Source: Sulfolobaceae archaeon (GTDB taxonomy: Archaea > Thermoproteota > Thermoprotei_A > Sulfolobales > Sulfolobaceae). Taken from it: a stretch of 32,557 bases of DNA. Shown piece by piece: positions 22,409 through 30,955 of the stretch (within the stretch, counting starts at the first letter, position 1; each line of letters begins with the position of its first letter). Both the position numbers and the translations under genes were made by a program. The stretch covers positions 1 through 32,557 of the forward strand of contig JAPNVD010000017.1 in assembly GCA_026627305.1 (NCBI GenBank), read 5' to 3'. The notes under the pieces were generated by a model. It was given only the letters and a program-made list of their open reading frames with translations, was not told the DNA's origin and did no database searches.

Positions 22409-23443
22409 TTACTCTTCCCCAACCTTGGCTCTAGGATCTAGGAAGGAGTAAGTAAGATCTGCTATTAAGTTACCAACTATCACTGCAACGATAAGTATTA
22501 TGAAGACTCCCATCTCTGTGGGGTAATCATTAGAAGTTATCGCTGTTATTAGCAGATCGCCAACTCCAGGATAGGAGAATGTCTGTTCTACAAATAACGA
22601 ACCGCCAAAGGAAAACCCTATAGCGATTATTAGACTAGTGTAAAGCGGTAATATGGCATTTTTACCGATGAATTTACTTTCAATTATATCTTTTTTAACG
22701 CCAGCTATTTCCGCAAAGTTTACGAAATCTTCACCTAGGACGCTGATCGTATTAGCCCTCATATGTAAGATCCAACCTACAAGGTTTATTATTGTTAGGG
22801 TAACTATTGGGAGAAAGGCATGATATAAAATACTTGCGATGAACACAATATCATGATGAAAACCTGAGCCAACGAAAGGGGATTCGAATACGGGATTAAT
22901 GTTAGGGCTAAACGCCCCACCAGTAGGAAAGACATGATATATGAAACCTAGAGTAAATACTAAAAGTGCGGCATATACGTATACTGGTACAGCTCTCAAT
23001 ATAGATAAGGAGACTGTAGATATGGAATCAGTTTTAGATCCTCTTATATAGGCTAATTTTTGTCCTAGCCTTATCCCTAGGAAGAAGCTTATTAGAATAG
23101 AGGTTGTTACAATGAATAAAGTCCACGGTAAAGCTGCTGCTATTATAGTGGCTACAGGCACATCAGTAACTATTGATACTCCTAAATTACCATGAAGAAC
23201 ATTTCCTATATAATTTATTGCATTTATAAAGGGATTTCCATGAGGTCTTAACGTGTTTAAGTACTGTTCAAGAGACACATAAAGTCCTGGTTTGGTGGCA
23301 AAATCCTGCGGGTTAATGAATTGCATTATATAATTAGCAGGTGAATAGGGTGAAAACTCCAATAATGCCCAACTTATTACTATAGTCGCAAAAATAGCTA
23401 TCAATGCTGAAGCTAGCCTCCTAGCCAACCACTTATAATTCAT
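22409..23443 (-). CDS. Dipeptide/oligopeptide-type ABC transporter permease (DppB-like)
   Basis: A 344-residue inner permease of the Dpp/Opp class with an N-terminal helix (about 10-30), the large external loop typical of DppB (about 31-100) and five further helices. The EAA loop that contacts the ATPase is visible as NFAEIAGVKKDIIESKFIGKNAILPL (about 243-268), and a C-terminal FLDPRAK is characteristic. It pairs with the DppC-like permease at 25761. Unusually for the class it is on the opposite strand from the rest of the transporter, sharing a 95-base divergent promoter region with the binding-protein gene. In Sulfolobales, transporters of this class also carry oligosaccharides. Confidence 0.92.
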   Translation of the reverse strand: MNYKWLARRLASALIAIFATIVISWALLEFSPYSPANYIMQFINPQDFATKPGLYVSLEQYLNTLRPHGNPFINAINYIGNVLHGNLGVSIVTDVPVATIIAAALPWTLFIVTTSILISFFLGIRLGQKLAYIRGSKTDSISTVSLSILRAVPVYVYAALLVFTLGFIYHVFPTGGAFSPNINPVFESPFVGSGFHHDIVFIASILYHAFLPIVTLTIINLVGWILHMRANTISVLGEDFVNFAEIAGVKKDIIESKFIGKNAILPLYTSLIIAIGFSFGGSLFVEQTFSYPGVGDLLITAITSNDYPTEMGVFIILIVAVIVGNLIADLTYSFLDPRAKVGEE

Positions 23444-23508
23444 AAGTACTAGTTAGCATTTGCGAATATAAGTATTTTGTTATGATAAAACTGCAAAATA
23501 CCATAAAG

Positions 23509-23518
23509 TTTATAAATT
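23509..23518 (+). promoter_or_regulatory. TATA box of the solute-binding-protein gene
   Basis: TTTATAAATT centred 26 bases before ATG 23539, the standard spacing for a leaderless Sulfolobales promoter, in the divergent region shared with the permease gene. Confidence 0.65.
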
Positions 23519-23538
23519 AGAGCTTAAAATCATCTAAT

Positions 23539-25623
23539 ATGCAAAGGAAATTATTAAATAAGATAGGAGTATTGCTAGTGTTAATTGTTACTTTTATAAT
23601 TGCAGCAGAAGGGGTTGCATCAGCCCAAGCAACAGCTTTTCCATCAACAATAACATTATCCCTATATAACTCTAACATAGAGTTCTATTCCTCATTCACC
23701 ACTTATAATCCTAATATATTTGCCGGAGGACTAGGCGGGAACGTTTATGGTTTCATCTACGCTTATTCTACAATAGTTAACGTTAGTAATTCACAGATGT
23801 TGCCAGTGTTAGTAGTATCTTGGAATTTCTCACCCGCTAACTGGGAACAAGTATGGACAACACAACCGGTTAACGTAACGCTAGTCCTTAGAAATGATAC
23901 TGGTTGGAGCAACGGACAGCCTGTTACAGCTTATGATATATTAGCTGATTGTCTAGTTCTAGATATGTTTGGTGCACCGCCATATCCCAATTATACGGTT
24001 ATTAACAATTACACCATAGTGGAAACTTGGCCTAAAGACACATTATCACCCATTCTTATGACTGATACTCTCATCAATACTGTAGGACTTGGTTCTGTAG
24101 CTCTTATAATACCATATTCAGTATGGAAACCTATTGTTCAGCAGATTTTAGGTAACTGGACTTTAATTCAACAAGCCAATAAACAATCTACGCAAATAGT
24201 CCAGAACATTAGGAACGAGATCAAGAACTTTAAGCCTTCTAATGTAGTTAATTATCCATATAGTGGTCCATTCTATCTAGCGCAATTGACCTCTAGCGAG
24301 ATCATATTTAAGAAGAACCCATATTACTTCGATGCCCCATATATACCAATAAATGAGGTTGTGATTTATCAGTATGGTTCAGCAGATTTAGCTACTGCTG
24401 CTATAACTAGCGGTCAGGTTTCCTTAGACTGGTCAGGATTTACAGGGCTCTCACCTACACAGTTATCATCTCTGCCTTCTTCACTTAAACTAATAGGAAT
24501 TCCACAACCATTTGGTTGGGCTATAGCGTTTAACTTAAAGGATCCATGGCTAAGATATGTACAAGTAAGGCAGGCTATTGCGTATATACTAAATAGAAGT
24601 GCTATAGCTGCTGTAGGTGGCCCATTAGTGGAGCCTGTCCACATACCTAATGCAATACCTAATGAGACTTACTACTCATTCATGAGGACTCCTCAATATC
24701 TGTCTCATCTGAATCCCTATCCTGTTAATCTAACTAAGGCTGCTCAACTATTAGAGAGTGTTGGATTGTATGAGAAAAACGGTCAATGGTACTATCCAAA
24801 TGGTACACCATTTACTCTTGTAATAGGAGCTGGAGCACCACCGCCACAGGCGTTAGCGATGCTTGAAGAAATCCAGAAGCAATTAGAAGACTTCGGGATT
24901 AGTGTTAGTCTACATATCTATACAGTAGTTTCGCAGTGGCATCAAGCATGGCAGAACGGTACTGGTTACGACCTGTGGTTCGAGAACTGGGGTAGTTCAT
25001 ATTCGCCTGGCACAGCTCCATGGAGTTTAGTTTTAAGCTACTTCGGTGGCTATCCGTGGAATGTTACGCAGTGGGACGAGAATTTAACATTACCTAATGG
25101 TACTGTTATTGATTTCTATAAATTATTACAGGAGACTGAGTCTCCAAACACTACACAACAGTTAATACAGGCTAATCAGGAGTTATCTTACTACATGAAC
25201 CAGTACTTACTGCCTGTGCTGCCTTTAGTAGAAATTGAGAATTATGTGGTTATAAATCCATCACTATTGACTAATGCACCACCTTCGAACTCATGGATAT
25301 GGGAAGAAGCACAATACGGAATAGGCGGAACTGCAATGATACAGGCGTTAATTGATTATTGGTATGCTCCTCTGTATAAGAGCACAATCGTCACCACTAC
25401 AACAACGACTACTACAACAACTACTGTTCCAGTAACTACTACTTCAGTCACTACAACTACCTCACTATCCACTGTAACCGTAACCTCAACTGTTCCAGTC
25501 ACTACCACTGTTACCTCAACGATTACTAAGACTGTAACTTCATTAGTTCCAATAATTGTAGCGGTCATTATTGTCATAATAGTTATAGTAATTGCTGCTG
25601 TTCTCTTAATGAGAAGAAGGTAA
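23539..25623 (+). CDS. Membrane-anchored solute-binding protein of Dpp/Opp-type ABC transporter
   Basis: A 694-residue extracytoplasmic binding protein (SBP_bac_5 family). It has a Sec-type signal peptide (1-31, basic MQRK then a hydrophobic core, cut near ASAQA). The binding domain (about 40-600) shows RNDTGWSNGQPVTAYDIL, GPFYLAQLTSSEIIFKKNPYY and QVRQAIAYILNRSAIAAVGG, all family signatures. A Thr/Ser/Val stalk follows (about 617-670, long Thr runs), then a C-terminal helix and RRR anchor. This signal-domain-stalk-anchor plan is typical of peptide-class binding proteins in Sulfolobus. Many Asn-x-Ser/Thr sites suggest heavy glycosylation. The ligand is a peptide or, given the neighbourhood, an oligosaccharide or sugar acid. 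Confidence 0.93.
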   Translation: MQRKLLNKIGVLLVLIVTFIIAAEGVASAQATAFPSTITLSLYNSNIEFYSSFTTYNPNIFAGGLGGNVYGFIYAYSTIVNVSNSQMLPVLVVSWNFSPANWEQVWTTQPVNVTLVLRNDTGWSNGQPVTAYDILADCLVLDMFGAPPYPNYTVINNYTIVETWPKDTLSPILMTDTLINTVGLGSVALIIPYSVWKPIVQQILGNWTLIQQANKQSTQIVQNIRNEIKNFKPSNVVNYPYSGPFYLAQLTSSEIIFKKNPYYFDAPYIPINEVVIYQYGSADLATAAITSGQVSLDWSGFTGLSPTQLSSLPSSLKLIGIPQPFGWAIAFNLKDPWLRYVQVRQAIAYILNRSAIAAVGGPLVEPVHIPNAIPNETYYSFMRTPQYLSHLNPYPVNLTKAAQLLESVGLYEKNGQWYYPNGTPFTLVIGAGAPPPQALAMLEEIQKQLEDFGISVSLHIYTVVSQWHQAWQNGTGYDLWFENWGSSYSPGTAPWSLVLSYFGGYPWNVTQWDENLTLPNGTVIDFYKLLQETESPNTTQQLIQANQELSYYMNQYLLPVLPLVEIENYVVINPSLLTNAPPSNSWIWEEAQYGIGGTAMIQALIDYWYAPLYKSTIVTTTTTTTTTTTVPVTTTSVTTTTSLSTVTVTSTVPVTTTVTSTITKTVTSLVPIIVAVIIVIIVIVIAAVLLMRRR

Positions 25624-25643
25624 GATAAATAAGTTTAGCTTAT

Positions 25644-25668
25644 AAGAGAAGTTATTTTTCCTTCTCTT
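25644..25668 (+). terminator. Stem-loop with pyrimidine tract after the binding-protein gene
   Basis: AAGAGAAG (25644-25651) and CTTCTCTT (25661-25668) form a perfect 8-base stem with a 9-base loop, followed by a T/C-rich run to about 25680. Placed 20 bases after the stop of the most abundantly needed gene of the transporter, it could be a partial terminator or an mRNA 3'-end stabiliser. Confidence 0.55.
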
Positions 25669-25760
25669 TTCTCCTCTTGTTAAAATCTTATAAATATTCC
25701 CTTTTCTCATGTAGGATTGATGAAAGATTTATAATTCTAATTATTATAGTTAGATAATGT

Positions 25761-26636
25761 ATGAGGAATAAGCTCTTAGAATACCTCCTACTTTTATGGA
25801 ATAATAAGAAGTCTAGAGCAGGGCTTATAATTACTGTGTTTTACGTGGTTATAGCTGCAGTAGGGCAGTTGGTCTTTCCAAAGACGTATTCTTTGCCTCC
25901 AAGCTCTAAAACGATATTTTTGCCTCCAAATCCTCATAATTTTTACTTGTGGTTTGGGACAGGACCTTTTGCTGAAAGTATTATAGTTCAGTTAATTCAG
26001 GGAGCAAAATCTGTGATCGAAGTTAGTTTCTTAGCTGGTCTATATGCTACTTTAATTGGAATGGTTGTTGGAATAGTAGCAGGTTATTTAGGAGGAATAG
26101 TAGACAACATCTTAATGGGAATTACAGATATTGTATTAACCTTACCAAGCCTGATACTAACAGTGATAATAGCTAGCGCCTTTAGAACGAGCAATCCGTT
26201 ATTCCTCGCGGCCATATTAAGTATTACTAGCTGGGCTGGTTTAGCTAGGGCAGTGAGGTCACAGGTTCTTGTTATAAGGAATTCTCCTACTACTGAAATA
26301 CTAAAGGTCTTAGGTCTTAGTAGGAGTTATATCATATTTAGGGAAATAGTTCCTGCTTTAGGATCTTATATAGCTATTCACTACATATTTAACGTGGAGT
26401 CAGCAGTTTATGCTGAAGTAGGACTATACTATTTGGGAGTCTTACCATATAATCCGAACAACTGGGGTGCTATGATACAATTAGCCCTTTCATATGGTGC
26501 TGCACTAGGTGGAAAAGCTGTATACTTCTTCATGTTCCCTGTAATAGCTATCGTTGGATTCATGTCTGGCTTAATATTGTTAAGCTATGGTATAGATGAG
26601 ATAGCCAATCCTAGGATAAGAACTTATAATCAGTAA
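25761..26636 (+). CDS. Dipeptide/oligopeptide-type ABC transporter permease (DppC-like)
   Basis: A 291-residue permease with an N-terminal cytoplasmic stretch (RNKLLEYLLLLWNNKKSRAG, the OppC N-terminal domain), a first helix about 22-38, an external loop with the FGTGPFAES motif (DppC proteins have 'lGTD..G.D'), and five more helices. The EAA-type ATPase contact is at VRNSPTTEILKVLGLSRSYII-like positions (about 172-192). It completes the channel with the divergent DppB-like protein. It begins 137 bases after the binding-protein stop, behind the stem-loop, and has its own AT-rich upstream region. Confidence 0.92.
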   Translation: MRNKLLEYLLLLWNNKKSRAGLIITVFYVVIAAVGQLVFPKTYSLPPSSKTIFLPPNPHNFYLWFGTGPFAESIIVQLIQGAKSVIEVSFLAGLYATLIGMVVGIVAGYLGGIVDNILMGITDIVLTLPSLILTVIIASAFRTSNPLFLAAILSITSWAGLARAVRSQVLVIRNSPTTEILKVLGLSRSYIIFREIVPALGSYIAIHYIFNVESAVYAEVGLYYLGVLPYNPNNWGAMIQLALSYGAALGGKAVYFFMFPVIAIVGFMSGLILLSYGIDEIANPRIRTYNQ

Positions 26637-26703
26637 TTTTAGCGACGTTAGAACTTTGAGAAAGTTGTATATATAACATTTGGTATAATTTTATTAGTAG
26701 TTT

Positions 26704-27651
26704 ATGTTATTGGAAGTCAGTGACTTAAGTGTCATTTATTCTGCTGGTAATAAAGTAGTGAGAGCTGTAAACAATGTAAGTTTTGATCTGGAAAAAGGAG
26801 AGGTTTTAGGAATAATTGGTGAAAGTGGATCAGGAAAGAGCACTCTTGCAAACGCAATTATAAGGGCTATAAAACCACCTGGCAAAATAGTTTCTGGAAG
26901 AGTTATTTATAAGGGAAAGGATTTACTGGAAATGCCGTACGATGAATTCAGGAAAATCATGTGGAAGGAAATATCATATGTACCTCAAGCTAGCCAAAAT
27001 GCCCTTAATCCAGTTATTACTGTTTATGATTCCTTTAAATATGTAGCTGATAGCCATGGATTTAACGATGAAAAAGCCTTGAGAGAAAAAGTTAGTGAAT
27101 TGATGAAGTTAGTAGGTTTAGATCCTAAAAGAGTATTAAACATGTATCCTTTTCAACTATCTGGAGGCATGAGGCAAAGGGTAATGATTGCTCTAAGTAT
27201 GCTTCTTGACCCAGAGTTAATAATAATGGATGAGCCCACTAGTGCTTTAGATATGCTTAATCAGGAACTCATCCTTAAATTAATAAAGAGCATAAATAAG
27301 GAGATGCAAATCAGCATAATTTATATTACCCACGATATCTTAAATGTGGCACAAATAGCTGATAGGTTATTTGTAATGTATAAGGGTTACATGATGGAGG
27401 ATGGTAAAACTGAGGACATCATCAAGGATCCCCTTAATCCCTACACTCAACTACTCATAAGCTCTATTCCACCATTGAAGGGAGAGATAAAAAACATAAA
27501 TGTTAAGGAAGATACTTCATATTATGTTTCTGGCTGTCCATTTCTGAGTAGGTGTGATCATGCTTTTGAAAGGTGTAAAGAACTACCTAGTGTTTTTCTA
27601 TATAAAAATAGAAAAGTGAGGTGTTGGCTCTATGAACCTCATGGAGCTTAG
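26704..27651 (+). CDS. Dpp/Opp-type ABC transporter ATPase (DppD-like)
   Basis: A 315-residue ATP-binding subunit. Walker A is GESGSGKST (about 40-48), Q-loop YVPQASQNALNP, signature LSGGMRQRV (about 155), Walker B with D-loop LIIMDEPTSALD and H-loop ITHD. The C-terminal oligopeptide-transporter extension contains Cys residues in the pattern GCPFLSRCDHAFERC plus a later RCWLYEPHG; as I recall, this four-Cys tail holds a 4Fe-4S cluster in the E. coli dipeptide importer. It powers import together with the next gene, which it overlaps by 20 bases, so the two are translationally coupled. Confidence 0.94.
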   Translation: MLLEVSDLSVIYSAGNKVVRAVNNVSFDLEKGEVLGIIGESGSGKSTLANAIIRAIKPPGKIVSGRVIYKGKDLLEMPYDEFRKIMWKEISYVPQASQNALNPVITVYDSFKYVADSHGFNDEKALREKVSELMKLVGLDPKRVLNMYPFQLSGGMRQRVMIALSMLLDPELIIMDEPTSALDMLNQELILKLIKSINKEMQISIIYITHDILNVAQIADRLFVMYKGYMMEDGKTEDIIKDPLNPYTQLLISSIPPLKGEIKNINVKEDTSYYVSGCPFLSRCDHAFERCKELPSVFLYKNRKVRCWLYEPHGA

Positions 27652-28609
27652 AGGTGTCTCAGTTATATTCGAGGACCGAGGTGGAGGTTTCTTTAAGCGT
27701 AGGAGATTTTATGCGTTGAAGAATGTTTCGCTAAATATCGGAGAAGATGATCTCATACTGGTACTAGGGGAAAGCGGTGCTGGCAAGACCACACTAGGGA
27801 GAGTTATCGTAGGGTTACAAAAGCCAACAAATGGCTCCGTTATATATAAAGGCTATGACGTTTGGAAGCAAAAGCGTAAAATTTATGCTACATATAGAAG
27901 AGAGGTTCAGCTAGTTCCTCAAGATCCCTATTCCACTTTACCATATAATAAAACCGTTAAAGAGATTTTAGAAGCTCCACTAAAACGATGGAACAAACTA
28001 AGTAAGCAAGAGTTAGAGAAAAGGTTAGTTGAACTTTTAGATATGGTGAGATTAAGCCCACCTGAGGACTTTTTAGATAAATATCCTCATCAACTATCTG
28101 GAGGTCAAAGACAAAGGCTAAACATAGCTAGAAGCCTTTCAGTTGATCCAAAGCTGGTAGTGGCTGATGAGCCAGTAACCATGGTGGATGCTTCATTAAG
28201 GCTAGGTTTATTAAATACTTTGGCAGAAATTAAAAACAAATTACACTTGTCTATGGTATTCATTACCCACGATATACCTACTGCTAGATACTTTTACCAC
28301 CTAGTTAAAAGAGGTAATACGATAGTAATTTTCGGGGGGAAGGTTGTAGAAGAAGGTGATCTTGAAGAATTATTGAGTAATCCTTATCATCCTTATACTA
28401 AAGATCTCATAAATATTACACCCAGTATTGATAACCTATATAAGGAAAAGCCTGAGGTTAAGATAAATTATGAAAGGGTAGATTTTGGATGTCCTTATCA
28501 GCTCAGATGTCCTTATGTTATGGACATATGCAAGAAAGAAGAACCTCAGCTAATTGGTACTAATTCCCATAGAGTCGCATGTTACCTCTATGGTGGACAA
28601 AATAGATAA
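27632..28609 (+). CDS. Dpp/Opp-type ABC transporter ATPase (DppF-like)
   Basis: A 325-residue second ATP-binding subunit. It has the DppF/OppF-type N-terminal insertion (FEDRGGGFFKRRRFYALKNV), Walker A GESGAGKTT (about 48-56), Q-loop LVPQDPYSTLPYN, signature LSGGQRQRLN (about 156) and Walker B LVVADEPVTMVD, where the usual D-loop SALD is TMVD. The C-terminal tail again carries four Cys (FGCPYQLRCPYVMDIC, then ACYLYGG). The listed ATG overlaps the previous gene; an in-frame ATG three codons later (27641) is also possible. It is the last gene of the importer operon; about 280 AT-rich bases follow before the glucose dehydrogenase gene. Confidence 0.93.
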   Translation: MNLMELRGVSVIFEDRGGGFFKRRRFYALKNVSLNIGEDDLILVLGESGAGKTTLGRVIVGLQKPTNGSVIYKGYDVWKQKRKIYATYRREVQLVPQDPYSTLPYNKTVKEILEAPLKRWNKLSKQELEKRLVELLDMVRLSPPEDFLDKYPHQLSGGQRQRLNIARSLSVDPKLVVADEPVTMVDASLRLGLLNTLAEIKNKLHLSMVFITHDIPTARYFYHLVKRGNTIVIFGGKVVEEGDLEELLSNPYHPYTKDLINITPSIDNLYKEKPEVKINYERVDFGCPYQLRCPYVMDICKKEEPQLIGTNSHRVACYLYGGQNR

Positions 28610-28772
28610 CAATGGGTGTACAATTTTTAGTTTAACATCGTCATACTAAAATATAATTTAATGTGTAAGTTTTAATATTATACCCAGAGCTATTAAGCGT
28701 CGGTATGTCTTTTTATATGAATATTTTATAAGAGTTAAAATCGATATTACTTAAATTTTTAGAGGAGATTTT

Positions 28773-28794
28773 AAAAATTTGTATACAAATTTTT
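28773..28794. promoter_or_regulatory. 22-base perfect palindrome with TTGTATACAA core
   Basis: The 22 bases read identically on both strands (AAAAATTTGTATACAAATTT followed by TT). The site lies 94-115 bases before the glucose dehydrogenase start. The GTATAC centre matches the palindrome at 20814-20829 and the G-T-x-x-A-C operator form of FadR-type GntR proteins, such as the one encoded at 14100. Confidence 0.6.
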
Positions 28795-28856
28795 TGAATA
28801 ATAGTATAAACTCGTGAAGTATATAAGATATTTTTATTGAAGCCTATTGTATCAAA

Positions 28857-28865
28857 ACTTATAGG
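28857..28865 (+). promoter_or_regulatory. TATA-like box of the glucose dehydrogenase gene
   Basis: ACTTATAGG centred about 27 bases before ATG 28888, consistent with leaderless transcription of the dehydrogenase-kinase pair. Confidence 0.5.
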
Positions 28866-28887
28866 TATCTTTTCTTAACCAACTCTA

Positions 28888-29988
28888 ATGAAAGCTGTTG
28901 TTGTAAGACCTCCAAAAGTGGGCGTTTCTATTGAAGAATTAAAAGAACCTGAACCAGAGCCAAATAAAGTCAAGATAAGAATTTTGAATACTGGAATTTG
29001 TGGAACTGATAGAGAGATAGTTAATGGAAAACTTATAACAGCGAGACCTCCCAATGGTAGAGATTATTTAATTTTGGGTCATGAAGCTATTGGTGTTGTT
29101 GAGGAGAACTGCTGTGGATTCAAGAAAGGAGAAATAGTTATGCCTGTGAATAGGAGAGGTTGTGGTCATTGTTTAAACTGCCAGATCGGTAGGCCAGACT
29201 TCTGTGAGACGGGAGAATTCGTTGAAGCAGGAATCTCAGGTCTAGATGGCTTTATGAGGGAATACTATTACGATGATCCCAAATGGTTAGTAAGAGTTCC
29301 CTACGAAATTAAGGATTTCGCAGTAATGGCACAGCCTTTATCAGATTTAGAGAAGAGCCTAGAGGAAATACTAAATGTCCAAAAGAGGGTTCCCATATGG
29401 ACATGTGATGATGGAACTTATAACTGTAGAAAAGCACTGGTTATAGGTACTGGACCAGTAGGTACTCTGATTTCCCTATTATTGAAGACATATGGATTTG
29501 AAGTATGGATAACAAATAGAAGGGAACTTAACGACATGGAAAGGACTATAGCCGAAGAAGTGGGACTTGAGTTTTATAACTCAGCAAATGGATATGATGG
29601 GTTAAAAGAGAAGGTTGGAAGGTTCGATCTAATATTTGATGCCTCTAACGCTTTTACATATATAGCAAGTCAAGTTTTACCGTTATTGAACTATAACGGA
29701 ATATTGGGTCTCTTCGGTTTTCCACAATCAGGACAATTAAGTTTAAGTTATGCTGAGCTGCAAAGCCTCATATTTAGGAGTAACGTAATAGTAGGGCTAG
29801 TTAATGGTCAGAAACCTCATTTTGAAATGGCTATGGTTCATTTAGCAGCGTGGAAAACTATGTGGCCTAAAACGGTTAAGGCTATGATAACTAAAGAAGT
29901 ACCTATAGAGGATGAGAAAGAGGTTAAGGAGGTAATAATGAATAAATTGCCTAGTGAGATAAAAGTGAAAATCGTATGGAGCAAGTAG
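28888..29988 (+). CDS. gdh: Glucose 1-dehydrogenase (Sulfolobus Gdh type, zinc MDR family)
   Basis: A 366-residue zinc alcohol dehydrogenase-type enzyme closely resembling the promiscuous Sulfolobus glucose dehydrogenase that oxidises glucose, galactose and pentoses to lactones with NAD(P). Catalytic zinc residues are Cys38 (GICGTD), His65 and Glu66 (GHEAIG). The structural zinc lobe has Cys92, 95, 98 and 106 (GCGHCLNC...DFC). The nucleotide-binding GTGPVGTLISLL follows, with NRR (about 210) in the position that allows NADP binding. QKRVPIWTCDDGTYNCRK and LVNGQKPHF are shared Sulfolobus-specific blocks. It is probably a paralogue of the main enzyme. It overlaps the following kinase gene by 13 bases. 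Confidence 0.93.
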   Translation: MKAVVVRPPKVGVSIEELKEPEPEPNKVKIRILNTGICGTDREIVNGKLITARPPNGRDYLILGHEAIGVVEENCCGFKKGEIVMPVNRRGCGHCLNCQIGRPDFCETGEFVEAGISGLDGFMREYYYDDPKWLVRVPYEIKDFAVMAQPLSDLEKSLEEILNVQKRVPIWTCDDGTYNCRKALVIGTGPVGTLISLLLKTYGFEVWITNRRELNDMERTIAEEVGLEFYNSANGYDGLKEKVGRFDLIFDASNAFTYIASQVLPLLNYNGILGLFGFPQSGQLSLSYAELQSLIFRSNVIVGLVNGQKPHFEMAMVHLAAWKTMWPKTVKAMITKEVPIEDEKEVKEVIMNKLPSEIKVKIVWSK

Positions 29989-30929
29989 CTTCAATCGGTG
30001 AGCTTCTTTTAGATATCATACAAGTACCACAGTCTGAAAGGTCAGATAAAGTTTATTCTATTTTTAGTCCAGGAGGATCCGCAGCTAACACTGCAGTGGG
30101 CTTGGCAAGGCTAGGGGTTAGAGCGAAATTCATTGGAGTCGTAGGCGACGATTATATAGGGCATTTTCTCTTAGATTATATTAAGAGAAGTGGTGTTTTA
30201 ATAGATCAAGTAAAGGTTAAGAATTTTAGGACTACAGTTGCTATAGTTATCCTTAAAGAAGGCGGTGAAAGAGAATTCGTCATCTATAGAAAACCATTTG
30301 TAGAGACAGCAGATTCCATGTTAGATTTAAAAGATATCGATGTTAACGAAATAGTCAGAGAAAACGATATTATTCTTACAACGGGTGTAGCGTTATCTCA
30401 AGAACCTTCAAGAAGTACCGTATTAAGGGTTATTGAAGAGTCACATAAGAACGATAAAATCACGATTTTAGACCCTAATATAAGATTAGACATATGGAGC
30501 TCAAAAGAAGAGATGATACACATTCTACTTAGTTCTCTAAGAAGTTTTGACGCATTTTTAGGTTCAATAGAGGAGGCTCAGATGCTAACTTCTTTGAGCG
30601 ATCCTGAAGAGATAGCTGATCATTTGATCAGCAAGTATGGTTTAGATCTTGTGGCGATAAAAATGGGTAAGAAAGGGGCATATGTTAAAACTAGTGGAAA
30701 AGAAGAAGCCTTAGTTCCGTCCTTTAATGTTAAGGTAATAGATACTACAGGTGCAGGTGATGCGTGGAATGCAGGCTTTATTTATAGTTATTATGTAAAG
30801 AAGGATAAATTAGAGGAAAGCGTGAAGTTCGCGAACGCAGTAGCTGCTTTGAAATGTATGGATTATGGTGCTATGTATCCTCTACCAACTCTAAACCAGG
30901 TGAAGAAATTCCTTTTGGAAAACAAATAA
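29976..30929 (+). CDS. PfkB-family sugar kinase (2-keto-3-deoxygluconate kinase-like)
   Basis: A 317-residue ribokinase/PfkB kinase. The substrate-side GGSAANTAVGLARLG (about 33-47) and the C-terminal signature DTTGAGDAWNAGF (about 250-262), with the catalytic Asp and anion-hole GAGD, are intact. The RKPF segment, TTGVALSQEPSR and ILDPNIRLDIWSS resemble the archaeal 2-keto-3-deoxygluconate kinase layout (Tyr-Arg-Lys, TGITLA, NIRPKLWSS), so phosphorylation of a 2-keto-3-deoxy sugar acid in the semi-phosphorylative Entner-Doudoroff branch is the leading idea. Ribokinase or fructokinase activity is the alternative. The 13-base overlap with gdh argues for one pathway. The matching aldolase is not in the window. 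Confidence 0.88.
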   Translation: MEQVASIGELLLDIIQVPQSERSDKVYSIFSPGGSAANTAVGLARLGVRAKFIGVVGDDYIGHFLLDYIKRSGVLIDQVKVKNFRTTVAIVILKEGGEREFVIYRKPFVETADSMLDLKDIDVNEIVRENDIILTTGVALSQEPSRSTVLRVIEESHKNDKITILDPNIRLDIWSSKEEMIHILLSSLRSFDAFLGSIEEAQMLTSLSDPEEIADHLISKYGLDLVAIKMGKKGAYVKTSGKEEALVPSFNVKVIDTTGAGDAWNAGFIYSYYVKKDKLEESVKFANAVAALKCMDYGAMYPLPTLNQVKKFLLENK

Positions 30930-30955
30930 ATCAGTTTTTATTTATATTTCATAAT

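Noticed and set aside
25380-25510. Threonine-codon repeat tract as a separate microsatellite or CRISPR-like repeat
   Set aside because: It is the Thr/Ser stalk of the binding protein, in frame, without regular unit and spacer structure.
25356-25577. Reverse-strand Val-rich frame opposite the Thr stalk
   Set aside because: Its composition is just the mirror of Thr codons (ACN giving Val), and it lies wholly inside the binding-protein gene.
30854-30955. Upstream extension of the zinc-ribbon protein frame into the kinase gene
   Set aside because: The extra 34 codons overlap the kinase in another frame and encode nothing family-like; ATG 30956 begins directly at the zinc ribbon.
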